Origin: JBCAWW01 sp039024315
Lineage (GTDB): Bacteria > Bacteroidota > Bacteroidia > J057
Assembly: GCA_039024315.1 (NCBI GenBank)
Contig: JBCCQN010000029.1
Coordinates: 1-52,934, forward strand
Length of the DNA: 52,934 nt
Reading direction: 5' to 3'
Both the position numbers and the translations under genes were made by a program. Under the pieces are notes generated by a model. The model was not told the DNA's origin and ran no database searches. It worked only from the letters and a program-made list of their open reading frames with translations. The first letter of the stretch is position 1. Each line of letters opens with the position of its first letter. Positions 25,590 through 33,612 of the stretch are shown here, piece by piece.

Positions 25590-26654
25590 ATGCGTAAATA
25601 CATCCATCTCTACGCACTACTATTGCTTTGCGCAATAGGTGCCTCTTGTACGGCTCAAAACCAAACGGAAGCCTCCTCTCTGCAAGCAGAAGAACCAGCC
25701 GTCCAGCCATCAACCCAAGCACCTACTAATCCCAATGAGCACGATCCCGCCTTTGTCGAGAGTAGTTGGATTAGGGCTAAGCACGGACCACGCAGTATCA
25801 CTCGTAACATCTTGCAAGATCGTAATGGGACTATATGGCTCAGCACTTGGGAAGGCATCATGAGCTACGACGGTAAAGAATTTACCAATTGGACCAATAA
25901 AGCAGGTTTAAGGCGTTTTCACGTTTTTGATATCCTCGAAGATAGCCGAGGCAATCTTTGGTTTAGTACCATAGGAGCAGGCGTTTATCGCTATGATGGC
26001 AAGGCGTTTACCAACTTCTCTACGGCTGAGGGGCTTGTCAACAATCGAGTATTGTGCTTTTATGAGGACAATAGCGGCAAGATTTGGATAGGAACAGAAC
26101 AAGGGATCAGTGTCCACGATGGCGAGACCTTTCAAAATTTCACCAAGGAAGACGGCATGATAGATGAGGATGTCAATACCATCCTGCAAGACGAGAATGG
26201 AAGGTTTTGGATTGCCTGCCGTGGTGAAGCCAGCTTTTACGATGGCAAAAGCTTCTCCCAGATTACCAATGACCAAGGCCAAGCCTTTACCAACGCCCGC
26301 AAGCTCATCAAGGACTCCAAAGGCAATATTTGGATAGGAGGCAACAACGGTCTTTGGCGTTATGATGGCAATACTTATGTGCAGCTAAGTAAAAACTTTG
26401 TAGGCTACATCTATGAAGACCGCGCTGGTAATATCTGGACCAGCTCACAGTCGCCGGAAAATAGACTCAAATGGATGCTTCATCGATACAGCAGCACCAT
26501 CATGCCTTTTCAAACGCCTAGTCCCACCCTCATCCACACTGAGGAAGGCATGCTTTTTGGCATTTACGAAGACAAGGATAGTAACATCTGGTTTGGTTCC
26601 TTAGCGGGTGTAGGTCGCTATGATGGAGTGAATATTGAGCGTTTTGAAGAGTAG
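25590..26654 (+). CDS. Lipoprotein with seven two-component-regulator-type propeller repeats
   Basis: Probably a ligand-sensing or protein-binding lipoprotein on the outer face of a membrane, 354 residues. Lipobox: LLLCAIGASC (Cys about 20). After a Pro/Gln-rich linker come seven repeats of about 40 residues with the blade consensus D-x-x-G-x-I/L-W: DRNGTIWLSTWEG, DSRGNLWFSTIGAG, DNSGKIWIGTEQG, DENGRFWIACRG, DSKGNIWIGGNNG, DRAGNIWTSS and DKDSNIWFGSLAG, most followed by YDG. Such blades usually form the N-terminal sensor of hybrid two-component systems in Bacteroidota; here they stand alone with no kinase. The gene is 21 nt after the membrane-anchored regulator, so a split sensor/regulator pair is plausible. 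Confidence 0.85.
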   Translation: MRKYIHLYALLLLCAIGASCTAQNQTEASSLQAEEPAVQPSTQAPTNPNEHDPAFVESSWIRAKHGPRSITRNILQDRNGTIWLSTWEGIMSYDGKEFTNWTNKAGLRRFHVFDILEDSRGNLWFSTIGAGVYRYDGKAFTNFSTAEGLVNNRVLCFYEDNSGKIWIGTEQGISVHDGETFQNFTKEDGMIDEDVNTILQDENGRFWIACRGEASFYDGKSFSQITNDQGQAFTNARKLIKDSKGNIWIGGNNGLWRYDGNTYVQLSKNFVGYIYEDRAGNIWTSSQSPENRLKWMLHRYSSTIMPFQTPSPTLIHTEEGMLFGIYEDKDSNIWFGSLAGVGRYDGVNIERFEE

Positions 26655-26675
26655 TTTTATTGCTGAAAGTTCTTG

Positions 26676-26696
26676 GCGGCGTATTCAATACGCCGC
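26676..26696. repeat. Palindrome GCGGCGTATT-C-AATACGCCGC, possible terminator
   Basis: Perfect 10-bp arms with a 1-nt centre, 22 nt after the propeller gene's stop. No T-run follows, so it may be a dispersed palindrome rather than a rho-independent terminator. The gap continues to 26947 with a TGTAGG-type sequence and one AAGCGTT hairpin. Confidence 0.65.
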
Positions 26697-26753
26697 TACA
26701 AGTAAATTCCCCCCCATTGTAGGTGCGCGCAGGCATGCCGCAGCATGAGAGAT

Positions 26754-26771
26754 AAGCGTTCTGCGCAGCAG
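26754..26771 (+). repeat. AAGCGTT hairpin, CTGC/GCAG form, intergenic
   Basis: AAGCGTT-CTGC-GCA-GCAG. Differs from the CCGC/GCGG form by paired changes in both arms; loop and head are unchanged. Confidence 0.82.
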
Positions 26772-26947
26772 TATCCTAACCCCAGACCTCCCCCAATACC
26801 AAGCCTAACCCCTCAGCAAATTCCTGCTCAATAAGTCTATAGACCCAAAAACGGAAAATGGATCAGTATATAAGGAATCTGGATAAGTAGGCCTGAACGC
26901 CGAACAGTAGCTTTGAAATATCAAATAACTCAAAAAAAGCTACATAA

Positions 26948-27823
26948 ATGTTTGGTAAAGCAATCTCAGATTTGATGATTAAACCAGGCAAAGCGCCTGT
27001 GTTTGAAACTCCTGATGCATACGGTCTCGAATATGAGGACGTCAACTTCAAAACCAAGGATGGGGTTTATCTTTCGGGTTGGTTGGTCAAGGGAGGAACC
27101 GAAAAGGTCATCGTACAGTCTCACTTTGGGGTGCAATGTTCACGTTGTGGGTTTACCCAAGAAGGCAAAGGCTTGATGAAAAATACCCTTTGGACTAGTG
27201 ATATCCATTTCCTTGATCAAGCCAAGTATTTGGTTGAGGCTGGTTATTCGGTGCTCATGTACGATATGCGTAATCATGGCAATAGTGAGCAAACTGATTG
27301 GGTGTCATGGGGGATTGAGGAGCGTAAAGACGTATTAGCTGCGATAAAATTTGTCAGTGAGCATCCAGAGTATAAAGATGCAAGTATCGGTCTCTTGTCC
27401 ATCTGTATGGGACAGAGCGCGAGTGTGTTTGCCTTTGGTATGGAAGAGGAAATGCATCGGATTAAGAATCTTAAGACGATGATTTCGGTCCAACCGCTAA
27501 CCTATGACTACTTTGTAGATGCGATGGGTTTGCCTAAATTCCTCATAAATGCGGGCAATCAATACAATAAAGAAAAGCGAAATACGGATCTGACAGGTGA
27601 TTCTTTCTTGCCTTATGCAAAGGATGTGTCAGTCCCAACCCTCGTGATCCAAAACGAAAATGACCCGATGACCAATATGGATATGGTTAGACAATTTTAT
27701 AATGATCTTGAGGTGGAAAAGGATATTATGTGGTTGGACCTGAGTAAAAAAAGAGGCGCTGCTTATGCATGGCTAGGAGAGAGTAAAGGGCCTGTTGTAG
27801 ACTGGTTTAATAAATATATGTAA
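26948..27823 (+). CDS. Alpha/beta hydrolase with Cys at the nucleophile elbow
   Basis: Predicted cytoplasmic hydrolase, 291 residues, no signal peptide. Alpha/beta hydrolase pattern: YEDVNFKTKDGVYLSGWLVKG near the N-terminus, VLMYDMRNHGNSEQ after strand 4, the elbow GLLSICMGQSASV, VPTLVIQNENDPMTNMDMV (acid Asp) near the C-terminus. The expected catalytic His after this is not obvious; the tail reads DLSKKRGAAYAWLGESKG. The elbow residue appears to be Cys, as in dienelactone hydrolases. Its stop overlaps the start of the SRPBCC gene (TAATG) and an AraC regulator gene follows, giving a three-gene operon. Substrate unknown. Confidence 0.78.
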   Translation: MFGKAISDLMIKPGKAPVFETPDAYGLEYEDVNFKTKDGVYLSGWLVKGGTEKVIVQSHFGVQCSRCGFTQEGKGLMKNTLWTSDIHFLDQAKYLVEAGYSVLMYDMRNHGNSEQTDWVSWGIEERKDVLAAIKFVSEHPEYKDASIGLLSICMGQSASVFAFGMEEEMHRIKNLKTMISVQPLTYDYFVDAMGLPKFLINAGNQYNKEKRNTDLTGDSFLPYAKDVSVPTLVIQNENDPMTNMDMVRQFYNDLEVEKDIMWLDLSKKRGAAYAWLGESKGPVVDWFNKYM

Positions 27824-28311
27824 TGAAAATAGCAATGTACATAGTCCTAGCAATCCTTGTATTGTGCATAATCCTGATCTTTACAGGGCGGAAATCAGTG
27901 CATCACGAGATCGAGATAGATGCTCCTAAAGACCTTGTCTGGCAAGTATTGACGGACATGGATAAGTATCCTGAGTGGAACCCAACGATGTTGCTACTGG
28001 AAGGGGAGATCAAGGAAGGGAATAAGGTGAAGTATCGCTTTACCCAAGACAAGGACAATATAAGCGAAATTGGAACTACGGTCGCAGAGGTCAAGTCAAA
28101 TGAATTGCTCAACCAAAAAGGAGGCCTCCCCTTGGTGATTACCTTTGATCATAAGTACATATTGTCTGGCGAGGGAGGCAAAAGCAAGCTGACGATCCAT
28201 GAGGATTATGGCGGTATCTATGTCAATTTTTGGAATCCTGCACCAGTAGAAAAAGCATACGGACGTCTCAATCGGGCCCTGAAGAAGCGGGCAGAACTAT
28301 TAGCCCAATAA
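27823..28311 (+). CDS. Membrane-anchored SRPBCC (START/polyketide cyclase-like) domain protein
   Basis: 162 residues. Residues 3-21 are a single membrane segment (IAMYIVLAILVLCIILIF). The rest is an SRPBCC fold, which binds hydrophobic ligands: HHEIEIDAPKDLVWQVLTDM and DKYPEWNPTMLLLEGEI are the typical opening, and the protein ends with the long C-terminal helix (YGRLNRALKKRAELLAQ). Such proteins bind lipids, polyketides or aromatic compounds. It lies between an alpha/beta hydrolase and an AraC regulator; together they may respond to and modify a small hydrophobic molecule (inference). Confidence 0.82.
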   Translation: MKIAMYIVLAILVLCIILIFTGRKSVHHEIEIDAPKDLVWQVLTDMDKYPEWNPTMLLLEGEIKEGNKVKYRFTQDKDNISEIGTTVAEVKSNELLNQKGGLPLVITFDHKYILSGEGGKSKLTIHEDYGGIYVNFWNPAPVEKAYGRLNRALKKRAELLAQ

Positions 28312-28314
28312 CGT

Positions 28315-29223
28315 ATGCAAGAGATTATCAATATCAGCTCCATCGGAGAAGTACATCGGATTTTTGATTTGGAAAGACCCAAGCATCCACTCGTTTCCGT
28401 AATCCAGATTGACGACAGACTGACCAATTTTGATTATGGTGATACTAAGTATGTCTTTGATTTCTACCAGATCAATTTGAAGATTGGCTTCTCTGGCTCT
28501 ATGCTCTATGGGCGAAATTCCTATGATTTTGAGGAAGGTACATTGACCTTTATCAAGCCGGGGCAGACAATCCAGATGGAGGATCGAGAAGAGATTAAAG
28601 GTAGCTCGGGCTGGACCCTTCTCTTTCATCCGGACTTGATTCGAAAGTCTGGATTGGGCAAAACCATAGGGGATTATTCCTTCTTTGATTATGACCTAAA
28701 CGAGGCGCTTCATCTTTCCGAATTGGAGCGAAAATTACTCACTGAGCTAGTGCAAAAGATCGAGCAAGAATACCAGCAAAACATCGATCGCTACAGTCAG
28801 GAATTGATTATCGCCAACATCGAAATGTTGTTGAAGTACAGCAAACGATTTTATGACCGCCAGTTTTACACACGCACCAATCTCAACAAAGACTTTCTCT
28901 TTAAGTTCAATCAGGTCCTAAAGCAGTACTACAACTCAGAAAGGCCGCTCCTGCAAGGAGTTTTAACGGTCAAGGAATGCGCTGAAGAGCTCAATCTTTC
29001 TGTCAAATACTTGGGAGACCTGGTCAAAACTGAAACGGGCAAGAGCGCCAAAGAACAAATTCAAGACTACGTCATCGAGTTGGCCAAAAATAAGTTGTTA
29101 GGCACCAATGAAGCCATCAGTCAAATTGCTTATGCTTTAGGCTTTGAGTACCCACAAGGCTTAAATAAGTTGTTTAAAGCAAAGGTAGGCATCAGCCCTA
29201 GTGCATATCGTAGTAAGAATTAG
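28315..29223 (+). CDS. AraC family transcriptional regulator
   Basis: 302 residues. N-terminal ligand/cupin-like region with GSMLYGRNSYDFEEGTLTFI and GWTLLFHPDLIRKSGL. The C-terminal HTH pair spans about 205-300: VKECAEELNLSVKYLGDLVK, TGKSAKEQIQDYVIELAK, and AISQIAYALGFEYPQGLNKL. It is a clear paralogue of the regulator at 46689 (shared PKHPL, YGRNSYDF, HPDLIRKS, NEALHLS). Both sit beside alpha/beta hydrolase genes. It starts 3 nt after the SRPBCC gene and likely controls its own operon. Confidence 0.9.
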   Translation: MQEIINISSIGEVHRIFDLERPKHPLVSVIQIDDRLTNFDYGDTKYVFDFYQINLKIGFSGSMLYGRNSYDFEEGTLTFIKPGQTIQMEDREEIKGSSGWTLLFHPDLIRKSGLGKTIGDYSFFDYDLNEALHLSELERKLLTELVQKIEQEYQQNIDRYSQELIIANIEMLLKYSKRFYDRQFYTRTNLNKDFLFKFNQVLKQYYNSERPLLQGVLTVKECAEELNLSVKYLGDLVKTETGKSAKEQIQDYVIELAKNKLLGTNEAISQIAYALGFEYPQGLNKLFKAKVGISPSAYRSKN

Positions 29224-29256
29224 GAAAGCTTATCTGAGGCGTCTATGTTTTATTAC

Positions 29257-29286
29257 TCCCGAAAGCTTTCGGGACGCGGAACGCTT
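29257..29286 (-). repeat. Composite repeat: AAGCGTTCCGCG head plus TCCCGAAAG-CTTTCGGGA palindrome
   Basis: Plus strand: perfect 18-bp palindrome 29257-29274, then CGCGGAACGCTT. On the minus strand the head equals the first 12 nt of the CCGC hairpin, and its second arm is replaced by the palindrome. Same build as 6544-6572. Confidence 0.75.
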
Positions 29287-29340
29287 AATCGATTGGTCGA
29301 AGGTTAGATTTGTTGAATTATTGAATTTTCGAAGTCTTAA

Positions 29341-29364
29341 CTCAACAACTCAACAACTCAACAA
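29341..29364 (+). repeat. Tandem octamer CTCAACAA x3
   Basis: Three exact copies of CTCAACAA. Upstream TTGTTGAATTATTGAATT (about 29310) is partly complementary, so a weak hairpin is possible. Low-complexity intergenic sequence. Confidence 0.75.
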
Positions 29365-29373
29365 TTTCCCCCT

Positions 29374-29390
29374 CGTTCTGCGCAGCAGAA
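29374..29390 (+). repeat. AAGCGTT-type hairpin, CTGC/GCAG form, intergenic
   Basis: CGTT-CTGC-GCA-GCAG-AA. Lacks the leading AAG but has the exact stem and loop of the copies at 26754 and 50577. It sits just before the convergent-gene terminator. Confidence 0.75.
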
Positions 29391-29392
29391 AA

Positions 29393-29435
29393 AATGCCCA
29401 ATGTCGAGAGCTAAACTCCTTCGACATTGGGCATT
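29393..29435. terminator. Bidirectional terminator-like hairpin between convergent genes
   Basis: AATGCCCAATGTCGA (29393-29407) pairs perfectly with 29421-29435 across a 13-nt loop, giving a 15-bp stem. A-runs precede it (T-run on the minus strand). It lies between the AraC gene (plus) and thiolase gene (minus). Confidence 0.75.
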
Positions 29436-29456
29436 GGATAATCTTAACTCAGCCTT

Positions 29457-30659
29457 CTAAACACGCTCGATAATGGTCGCGATGCCCATACCGCCACCAA
29501 TACAGAGAGTGATCAAACCAGTATTGAGGTCTTGGCGCTCCAACTCATCCATGAGAGTACCGGTTAGCATACAGCCAGTGGCGCCTAGCGGATGACCTAA
29601 AGCAATCGCGCCCCCATTGACATTGATTTTATCATGCGGTACGCCCAGTTTTTCCATAAATAACATTGGCACAGCTGCAAAAGCCTCATTGACTTCAAAT
29701 AGGTCGATATCGCCTACTTCCATGCCTGCCTGTTTGAGAGCTTTGGCACTTGCCGGGGCGGGCCCTACCAACATGATGGTTGGATCTGTACCGTGAATGG
29801 CTGCTGCGCGAATTTTGAAACGAGGCTTCAGGCCGAGGGCATTACCCGTCTCAGCGTTCCCGACTAGGGCAATAGCCGCACCATCTACTATCGCAGAAGA
29901 ATTGCCAGCATGATGTACATGGTCAATCTCTTCTACCTCTGGATAGCGATCGATGGCCACCGCATCAAAACCACCCATTTGGCCCATCATCGTGAAGGAG
30001 GGATTGAGATTAGCTAGACCGGCAATCGTCGTGCTGGGACGGATATTTTCGTCTGTATCTAATACGGTCAAGCCGTTGATATCTTTAACCGAGATCCGAG
30101 AATGGTAGCGGCCTTCGGCTTCGGCCTTAGTAGCTCGCATTTGTGATTCAAAAGCAAAGGCATCCACATCATCACGAGAGAAGCCGTGCTTGGAGGCAAT
30201 CAAGTCAGCCGAGATCCCTTGGGGCACGATATGTCCCGGCAATGCCACCGCGGGGTCCATAAACATACCTCCGCCGTCAGAACCCATCTTGACGCGTGAC
30301 ATACTTTCCACTCCACCGGCCACGATCATATTTCTAAAACCCGACTTAACGTAGGCCGCCGCTTGGTTGATCGACTCTAGGCCCGAGCCACAAAAGCGAT
30401 TGAGCGTTACCCCGCAGAGGTGATCTCCATAATGAGAATGCTGGGCCGCTGTCTTGGCAATATTGGCGGCTTGGTCCATGACCTGACCGACACAACCGAG
30501 GATGACATCCTCAACTTGAGTAGTATCAAGCTCATGTTTGTCTTTGAGCTCGACCATTACTTGAGTGGCGAGCTCCGTGGGCGTGATACCATTTAAGGCA
30601 CCTTTTTTATTTCCTTTTCCGCGCGTAGTGCGGATCGCGTCGTATATGTAAGCTTCCAT
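29457..30659 (-). CDS. Acetyl-CoA C-acyltransferase (thiolase, FadA-like)
   Basis: Cleaves 3-ketoacyl-CoA with CoA, the last step of beta-oxidation (or condenses acetyl-CoA in reverse). 400 residues, full length. Active-site Cys in LNRFCGSGLESINQAAAYV (about residue 87), then AGGVESMSRV. C-terminal signatures: VNEAFAAVPMLFM, NVNGGAIALGHPLGATG (catalytic His) and LCIGGGMGIATI (second Cys). Probably partners the FadB-like protein encoded 5 kb away. Divergent from the acyl-CoA synthetase gene across a 151-nt shared upstream region. Confidence 0.94.
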   Translation of the reverse strand: MEAYIYDAIRTTRGKGNKKGALNGITPTELATQVMVELKDKHELDTTQVEDVILGCVGQVMDQAANIAKTAAQHSHYGDHLCGVTLNRFCGSGLESINQAAAYVKSGFRNMIVAGGVESMSRVKMGSDGGGMFMDPAVALPGHIVPQGISADLIASKHGFSRDDVDAFAFESQMRATKAEAEGRYHSRISVKDINGLTVLDTDENIRPSTTIAGLANLNPSFTMMGQMGGFDAVAIDRYPEVEEIDHVHHAGNSSAIVDGAAIALVGNAETGNALGLKPRFKIRAAAIHGTDPTIMLVGPAPASAKALKQAGMEVGDIDLFEVNEAFAAVPMLFMEKLGVPHDKINVNGGAIALGHPLGATGCMLTGTLMDELERQDLNTGLITLCIGGGMGIATIIERV

Positions 30660-30810
30660 TTTTAATCTTTATTTGCCGCTGGATAAATGGGCAGAAATAA
30701 GTTCATCAAAATATTTATTTTAAACTAGTCAAATGCCAGAAAAGCCTAAATTTGAAGCAGATTATTAGCCCAGTCAATTGATCAAATAATAGGACTTTGA
30801 CGGATTGTTG

Positions 30811-32736
30811 ATGCGGAAAATAAGGACGCGGGAAGACGTATTGGCCTTTGAGCAATTGCCCCTGCCGGAGCTACCGGATAGTGTCTATGGGGTGATCAAA
30901 AATGCCGCAGAGCAATATGCGGAACGGACATTTCTGCGCTTTTTTTTAGATGCCCGAAAACATAAACGAGCTCATAAATGGACTTATGCTGAGTTTTTGG
31001 CTGAGGTGCATGCCTGCGCTAATATGTTTCATGGCTTAGGGGTCGGCGCAACTGATGTAGTCTCCTACATCATGCCCAATAGCCCTGAGACTATATTTAC
31101 GGTATATGGGGCTGAGACCGCTGGCATTGTCAATGCGATCAATCCCCTCCTCGATGCCGCTCAACTAGGCGAAATTATGCGAGCTGCGGAGACCAAAGTC
31201 TTGGTTACACTAGCTCCGCTGCCCAAAGCCAATATTTGGGAAAAGGTCTCTAGCATATTGGATCAAGTACCGAGTTTAGAGACAGTATTGTTGGTAGATT
31301 TTCAGCAATACGTGCATCCTGTCGCGGGCTTTTGGCTTCGTTTGCGTCAAGGCAGGCTTAAGGTGCCTCCTAACGTCCGCTTGCTCAATTTTAATCAAAC
31401 CAAAGCCCAATATTCGCGGGACAAGCTGAGCTTTGACCGGATCATTAAACCCCATGATATTGCCTCTTACTTTCATACTGGTGGTACCACTGGGAAACCC
31501 AAAATCGCTCAACATACTCACCGCAATGAAGTCTTCAATGCTTGGGTATTAGATGCTATGTTTTCCCTTGACGGCTATCGCATCACCTATTGTGGCTTGC
31601 CGTGGTTTCATGTTCATGCTGTCATGGCTTCTGGATTGGGACCTATTTTTCAAGGCAATGGTGTAGTCTTAGGCACACCTCAAGGCTTTCGAGGCAAAGG
31701 GGTGGTGCCTAATTTCTGGAAGATAGTTGAACACTACAAAATCAGCTATTTCATTTCCGTTCCTACTGTTTTGCAGGCCTTGTTAAACGTTCCCGTAGAG
31801 GGAAATGACCTCAGTAGCCTCAAATATGCTTTTTGTGGCTCTGCTCCGCTGTCTCTCAAGCTATTCAATGACTTTGAAGCTAAGACAAGGGTAGAGATTC
31901 TTGAAGGCTACGGCTTTACCGAGGGTACGAGCACCAATTCTGGTAATCCCTCCTTCGGAGAACGCAAAGTCGGTTCCATCGGATTGGCCATGCCGCATCA
32001 TCATTTGGAGATTGCCATCCTTGATGAGGAAGGGCAATTTATCCGTATGGCTGCCACCAATGAGATTGGGGTAATTTTGTCTAGGGGCGAATCCGTATTT
32101 CCCGGTTATAAACAAGAGGCTTACAATCAAGCCATTTGGGTAGAAGATGGGACGTATCGCTGGTTCAATACTGGAGACCTAGGTCGAAGGGATGAAGAGG
32201 GTTATCTGTGGATAACAGGTCGTAAAAAAGAGGTCATCATCCGTAGTGGCCATAATATTGATCCCAAATCCATTGAGGAAGCCATTGCGAGACACCCTGC
32301 GGTTGCGGCCGTGGCGGCGGTAGGAAGACCCGATATCCACGCAGGGGAATTGCCTGTAGCTTATGTGGAATTAAAACCGCAGCAAAAGCTGAGTAGAAAC
32401 CAATTGCTGAGCTTTGCCGCTAAGGAAATTAAGGAACCGGCCGCAGTGCCCAAGGACATCATGATCATTAAGCAGATGCCTCTGACGGGTATTGGGAAGA
32501 TATATAAGCCTCAACTGATCCAATGGCAAATCGAAACGGTTTTTGACGCAGCGCTTTTGCCCCTAAAGGGACTTTACGATTTGAGGGTGGAAGCGGTCCA
32601 AGATGCACAAAAAGGATTAATGGCATACCTACATTATCAAGTATATCCTGAGCTCGAACTCAGCGAGCTTAAAGCGCAAGTCGATGAGAGAATAGGAAGT
32701 TTTACGATCCCCTATGAAATAGTGGTTAATGACTGA
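30811..32736 (+). CDS. AMP-forming acyl-CoA synthetase/ligase family protein
   Basis: Activates a carboxylic acid to acyl-AMP and acyl-CoA in the cytoplasm. The ATG at 30811 is taken (an in-frame TTG lies 6 nt upstream); 641 residues. Adenylation motifs: SYFHTGGTTGKPKIAQHTH (P-loop, about 226), YAFCGSAPLS, ILEGYGFTEGTSTN (A5), RWFNTGDLGRRDEEGYLWITGRKKEVI split over the hinge, and the late Lys in LTGIGKIYKP. The protein runs about 70 residues past that Lys, longer than acetyl-CoA synthetase relatives. Its nearness to thiolase suggests a fatty or aryl acid substrate, but the specificity is not readable. Confidence 0.9.
   Translation: MRKIRTREDVLAFEQLPLPELPDSVYGVIKNAAEQYAERTFLRFFLDARKHKRAHKWTYAEFLAEVHACANMFHGLGVGATDVVSYIMPNSPETIFTVYGAETAGIVNAINPLLDAAQLGEIMRAAETKVLVTLAPLPKANIWEKVSSILDQVPSLETVLLVDFQQYVHPVAGFWLRLRQGRLKVPPNVRLLNFNQTKAQYSRDKLSFDRIIKPHDIASYFHTGGTTGKPKIAQHTHRNEVFNAWVLDAMFSLDGYRITYCGLPWFHVHAVMASGLGPIFQGNGVVLGTPQGFRGKGVVPNFWKIVEHYKISYFISVPTVLQALLNVPVEGNDLSSLKYAFCGSAPLSLKLFNDFEAKTRVEILEGYGFTEGTSTNSGNPSFGERKVGSIGLAMPHHHLEIAILDEEGQFIRMAATNEIGVILSRGESVFPGYKQEAYNQAIWVEDGTYRWFNTGDLGRRDEEGYLWITGRKKEVIIRSGHNIDPKSIEEAIARHPAVAAVAAVGRPDIHAGELPVAYVELKPQQKLSRNQLLSFAAKEIKEPAAVPKDIMIIKQMPLTGIGKIYKPQLIQWQIETVFDAALLPLKGLYDLRVEAVQDAQKGLMAYLHYQVYPELELSELKAQVDERIGSFTIPYEIVVND
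31950..31965 (-). repeat. AAGCGTT-type hairpin, CTCC/GGAG variant, inside the acyl-CoA synthetase gene
   Basis: Minus strand GCGTT-CTCC-GAA-GGAG. Read on the plus strand as PSFGERK, between conserved blocks. Confidence 0.4.
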
Positions 32737-33127
32737 TTTGAGGGCGGGATTTTGAACTAGTGGGCTTTAAACAAAAAGAATTCGAGTGTAAGCTTGCTCT
32801 TTTTCCCTCTGGCAGCCTTATTTTCTCCTTGTATAGCTCGTTATGCGCGTCAAAAATGCCTTGACCGAGAAAAAAATACCTGCGCTTCTTATCCGAAACT
32901 TTTTTATCTAAAGCCCACTAGCCGGAATTTAGTCTTTTGTTATCAGTCCCTAGGCGCTATTCATCCACCCAATCCTACCGTTTACTTATCGAAAGCTACC
33001 GCTCCCTAAGTCTCACTCTGTACATTTGGACGGAACAATATGCCGGCCTAATTTAGTGTAACCATGTAACACAATACTCAGCTACGGAAACCGTAGAAAA
33101 TGCCCAGACGTCAGTCTGGGATTTTTT
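32737..33127. other. 391-nt gap with no convincing gene
   Basis: Holds an ORF of 71 codons (32794-33009) with no recognisable family or start context, which I do not call. The last 50 nt carry two adjacent hairpins and a T-run. The gap separates the acyl-CoA synthetase gene (plus) from a convergent small gene (minus). An unannotated small transcript ending at the T-run is possible. Confidence 0.5.
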
Positions 33128-33129
33128 TT
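33082..33129 (+). terminator. Tandem hairpins followed by a T-run (rho-independent terminator)
   Basis: CTACGG-AAA-CCGTAG (33082-33096) then CCCAGAC-GTCA-GTCTGGG (33103-33120) and A-T8. The T-run is on the plus strand, so it would stop transcription coming from the synthetase gene or from an unannotated RNA in the gap. Confidence 0.78.
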
Positions 33130-33505
33130 ATACCAAACTTCTCGCCCACTTACGGCCTTCTTCGAGACTGGCCATTACCTTGAAGGGAACGGGATTTTTC
33201 TGTAGACTAAAAATCATTTTTAACACTCCTCGCAAAAGGCCATTAGGCATGACGTAAGCTACTCCTTTGCAATAAGTCTTGATCAACTCTTCATGTTGTT
33301 TCATCCACTTGGCCTGCTTTTGTTGGTAGGCGGGATTAGGAGTTGGAGCATTAGATGCGTCAAAAACTAATGCAAATGCCTCTTTACGGTCATAATTTGC
33401 ATGCAATCCAGATAGATAGGCCTCGAAATTTTCAGGACTTTCTTTCTCTCCAGTAAAGCTGACGACGATCAAAGGAAAATTACTGCGATCAAAATGGGCA
33501 TACAT
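33128..33505 (-). CDS. SpoIIAA/STAS-like small protein of unknown function
   Basis: 125 residues, soluble. The pattern of a beta strand (LIVVSFTG), a short helix (PENFEAYLSGL), a second strand ending FALVFDAS, and a late helix/strand (GVAYVMPNGLLRGVLKMIFS) resembles SpoIIAA-like/STAS domains, which bind small ligands or partner proteins. No catalytic motif. The match is by general appearance only. It is divergent from the alpha-galactosidase gene, sharing a 107-nt upstream region that contains one AAGCGTT-type hairpin. Confidence 0.65.
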   Translation of the reverse strand: MYAHFDRSNFPLIVVSFTGEKESPENFEAYLSGLHANYDRKEAFALVFDASNAPTPNPAYQQKQAKWMKQHEELIKTYCKGVAYVMPNGLLRGVLKMIFSLQKNPVPFKVMASLEEGRKWARSLV

Positions 33506-33565
33506 AGGTAAATGCTTTGGCCCTTATCAACCATCCCTATCTACTTTTGTTATATTTGAGGTACT

Positions 33566-33584
33566 AGCGTTCGGCGAATAGCCG
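33566..33584 (+). repeat. AAGCGTT-type hairpin with 5-nt loop, upstream of the alpha-galactosidase gene
   Basis: AGCGTT-CGGC-GAATA-GCCG, loop lengthened to 5 nt; flanking AGGT/ACCT can add an outer stem. It is 28 nt before the ATG, so it is probably in the leader. Confidence 0.6.
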
Positions 33585-33612
33585 TGAACCTACTACTCTC
33601 AATTCTGCTTAC

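Noticed and set aside
32794..33009. 71-codon ORF in the gap after the acyl-CoA synthetase
   Set aside because: No family, no membrane or signal pattern, composition unlike neighbours; not called as a gene.
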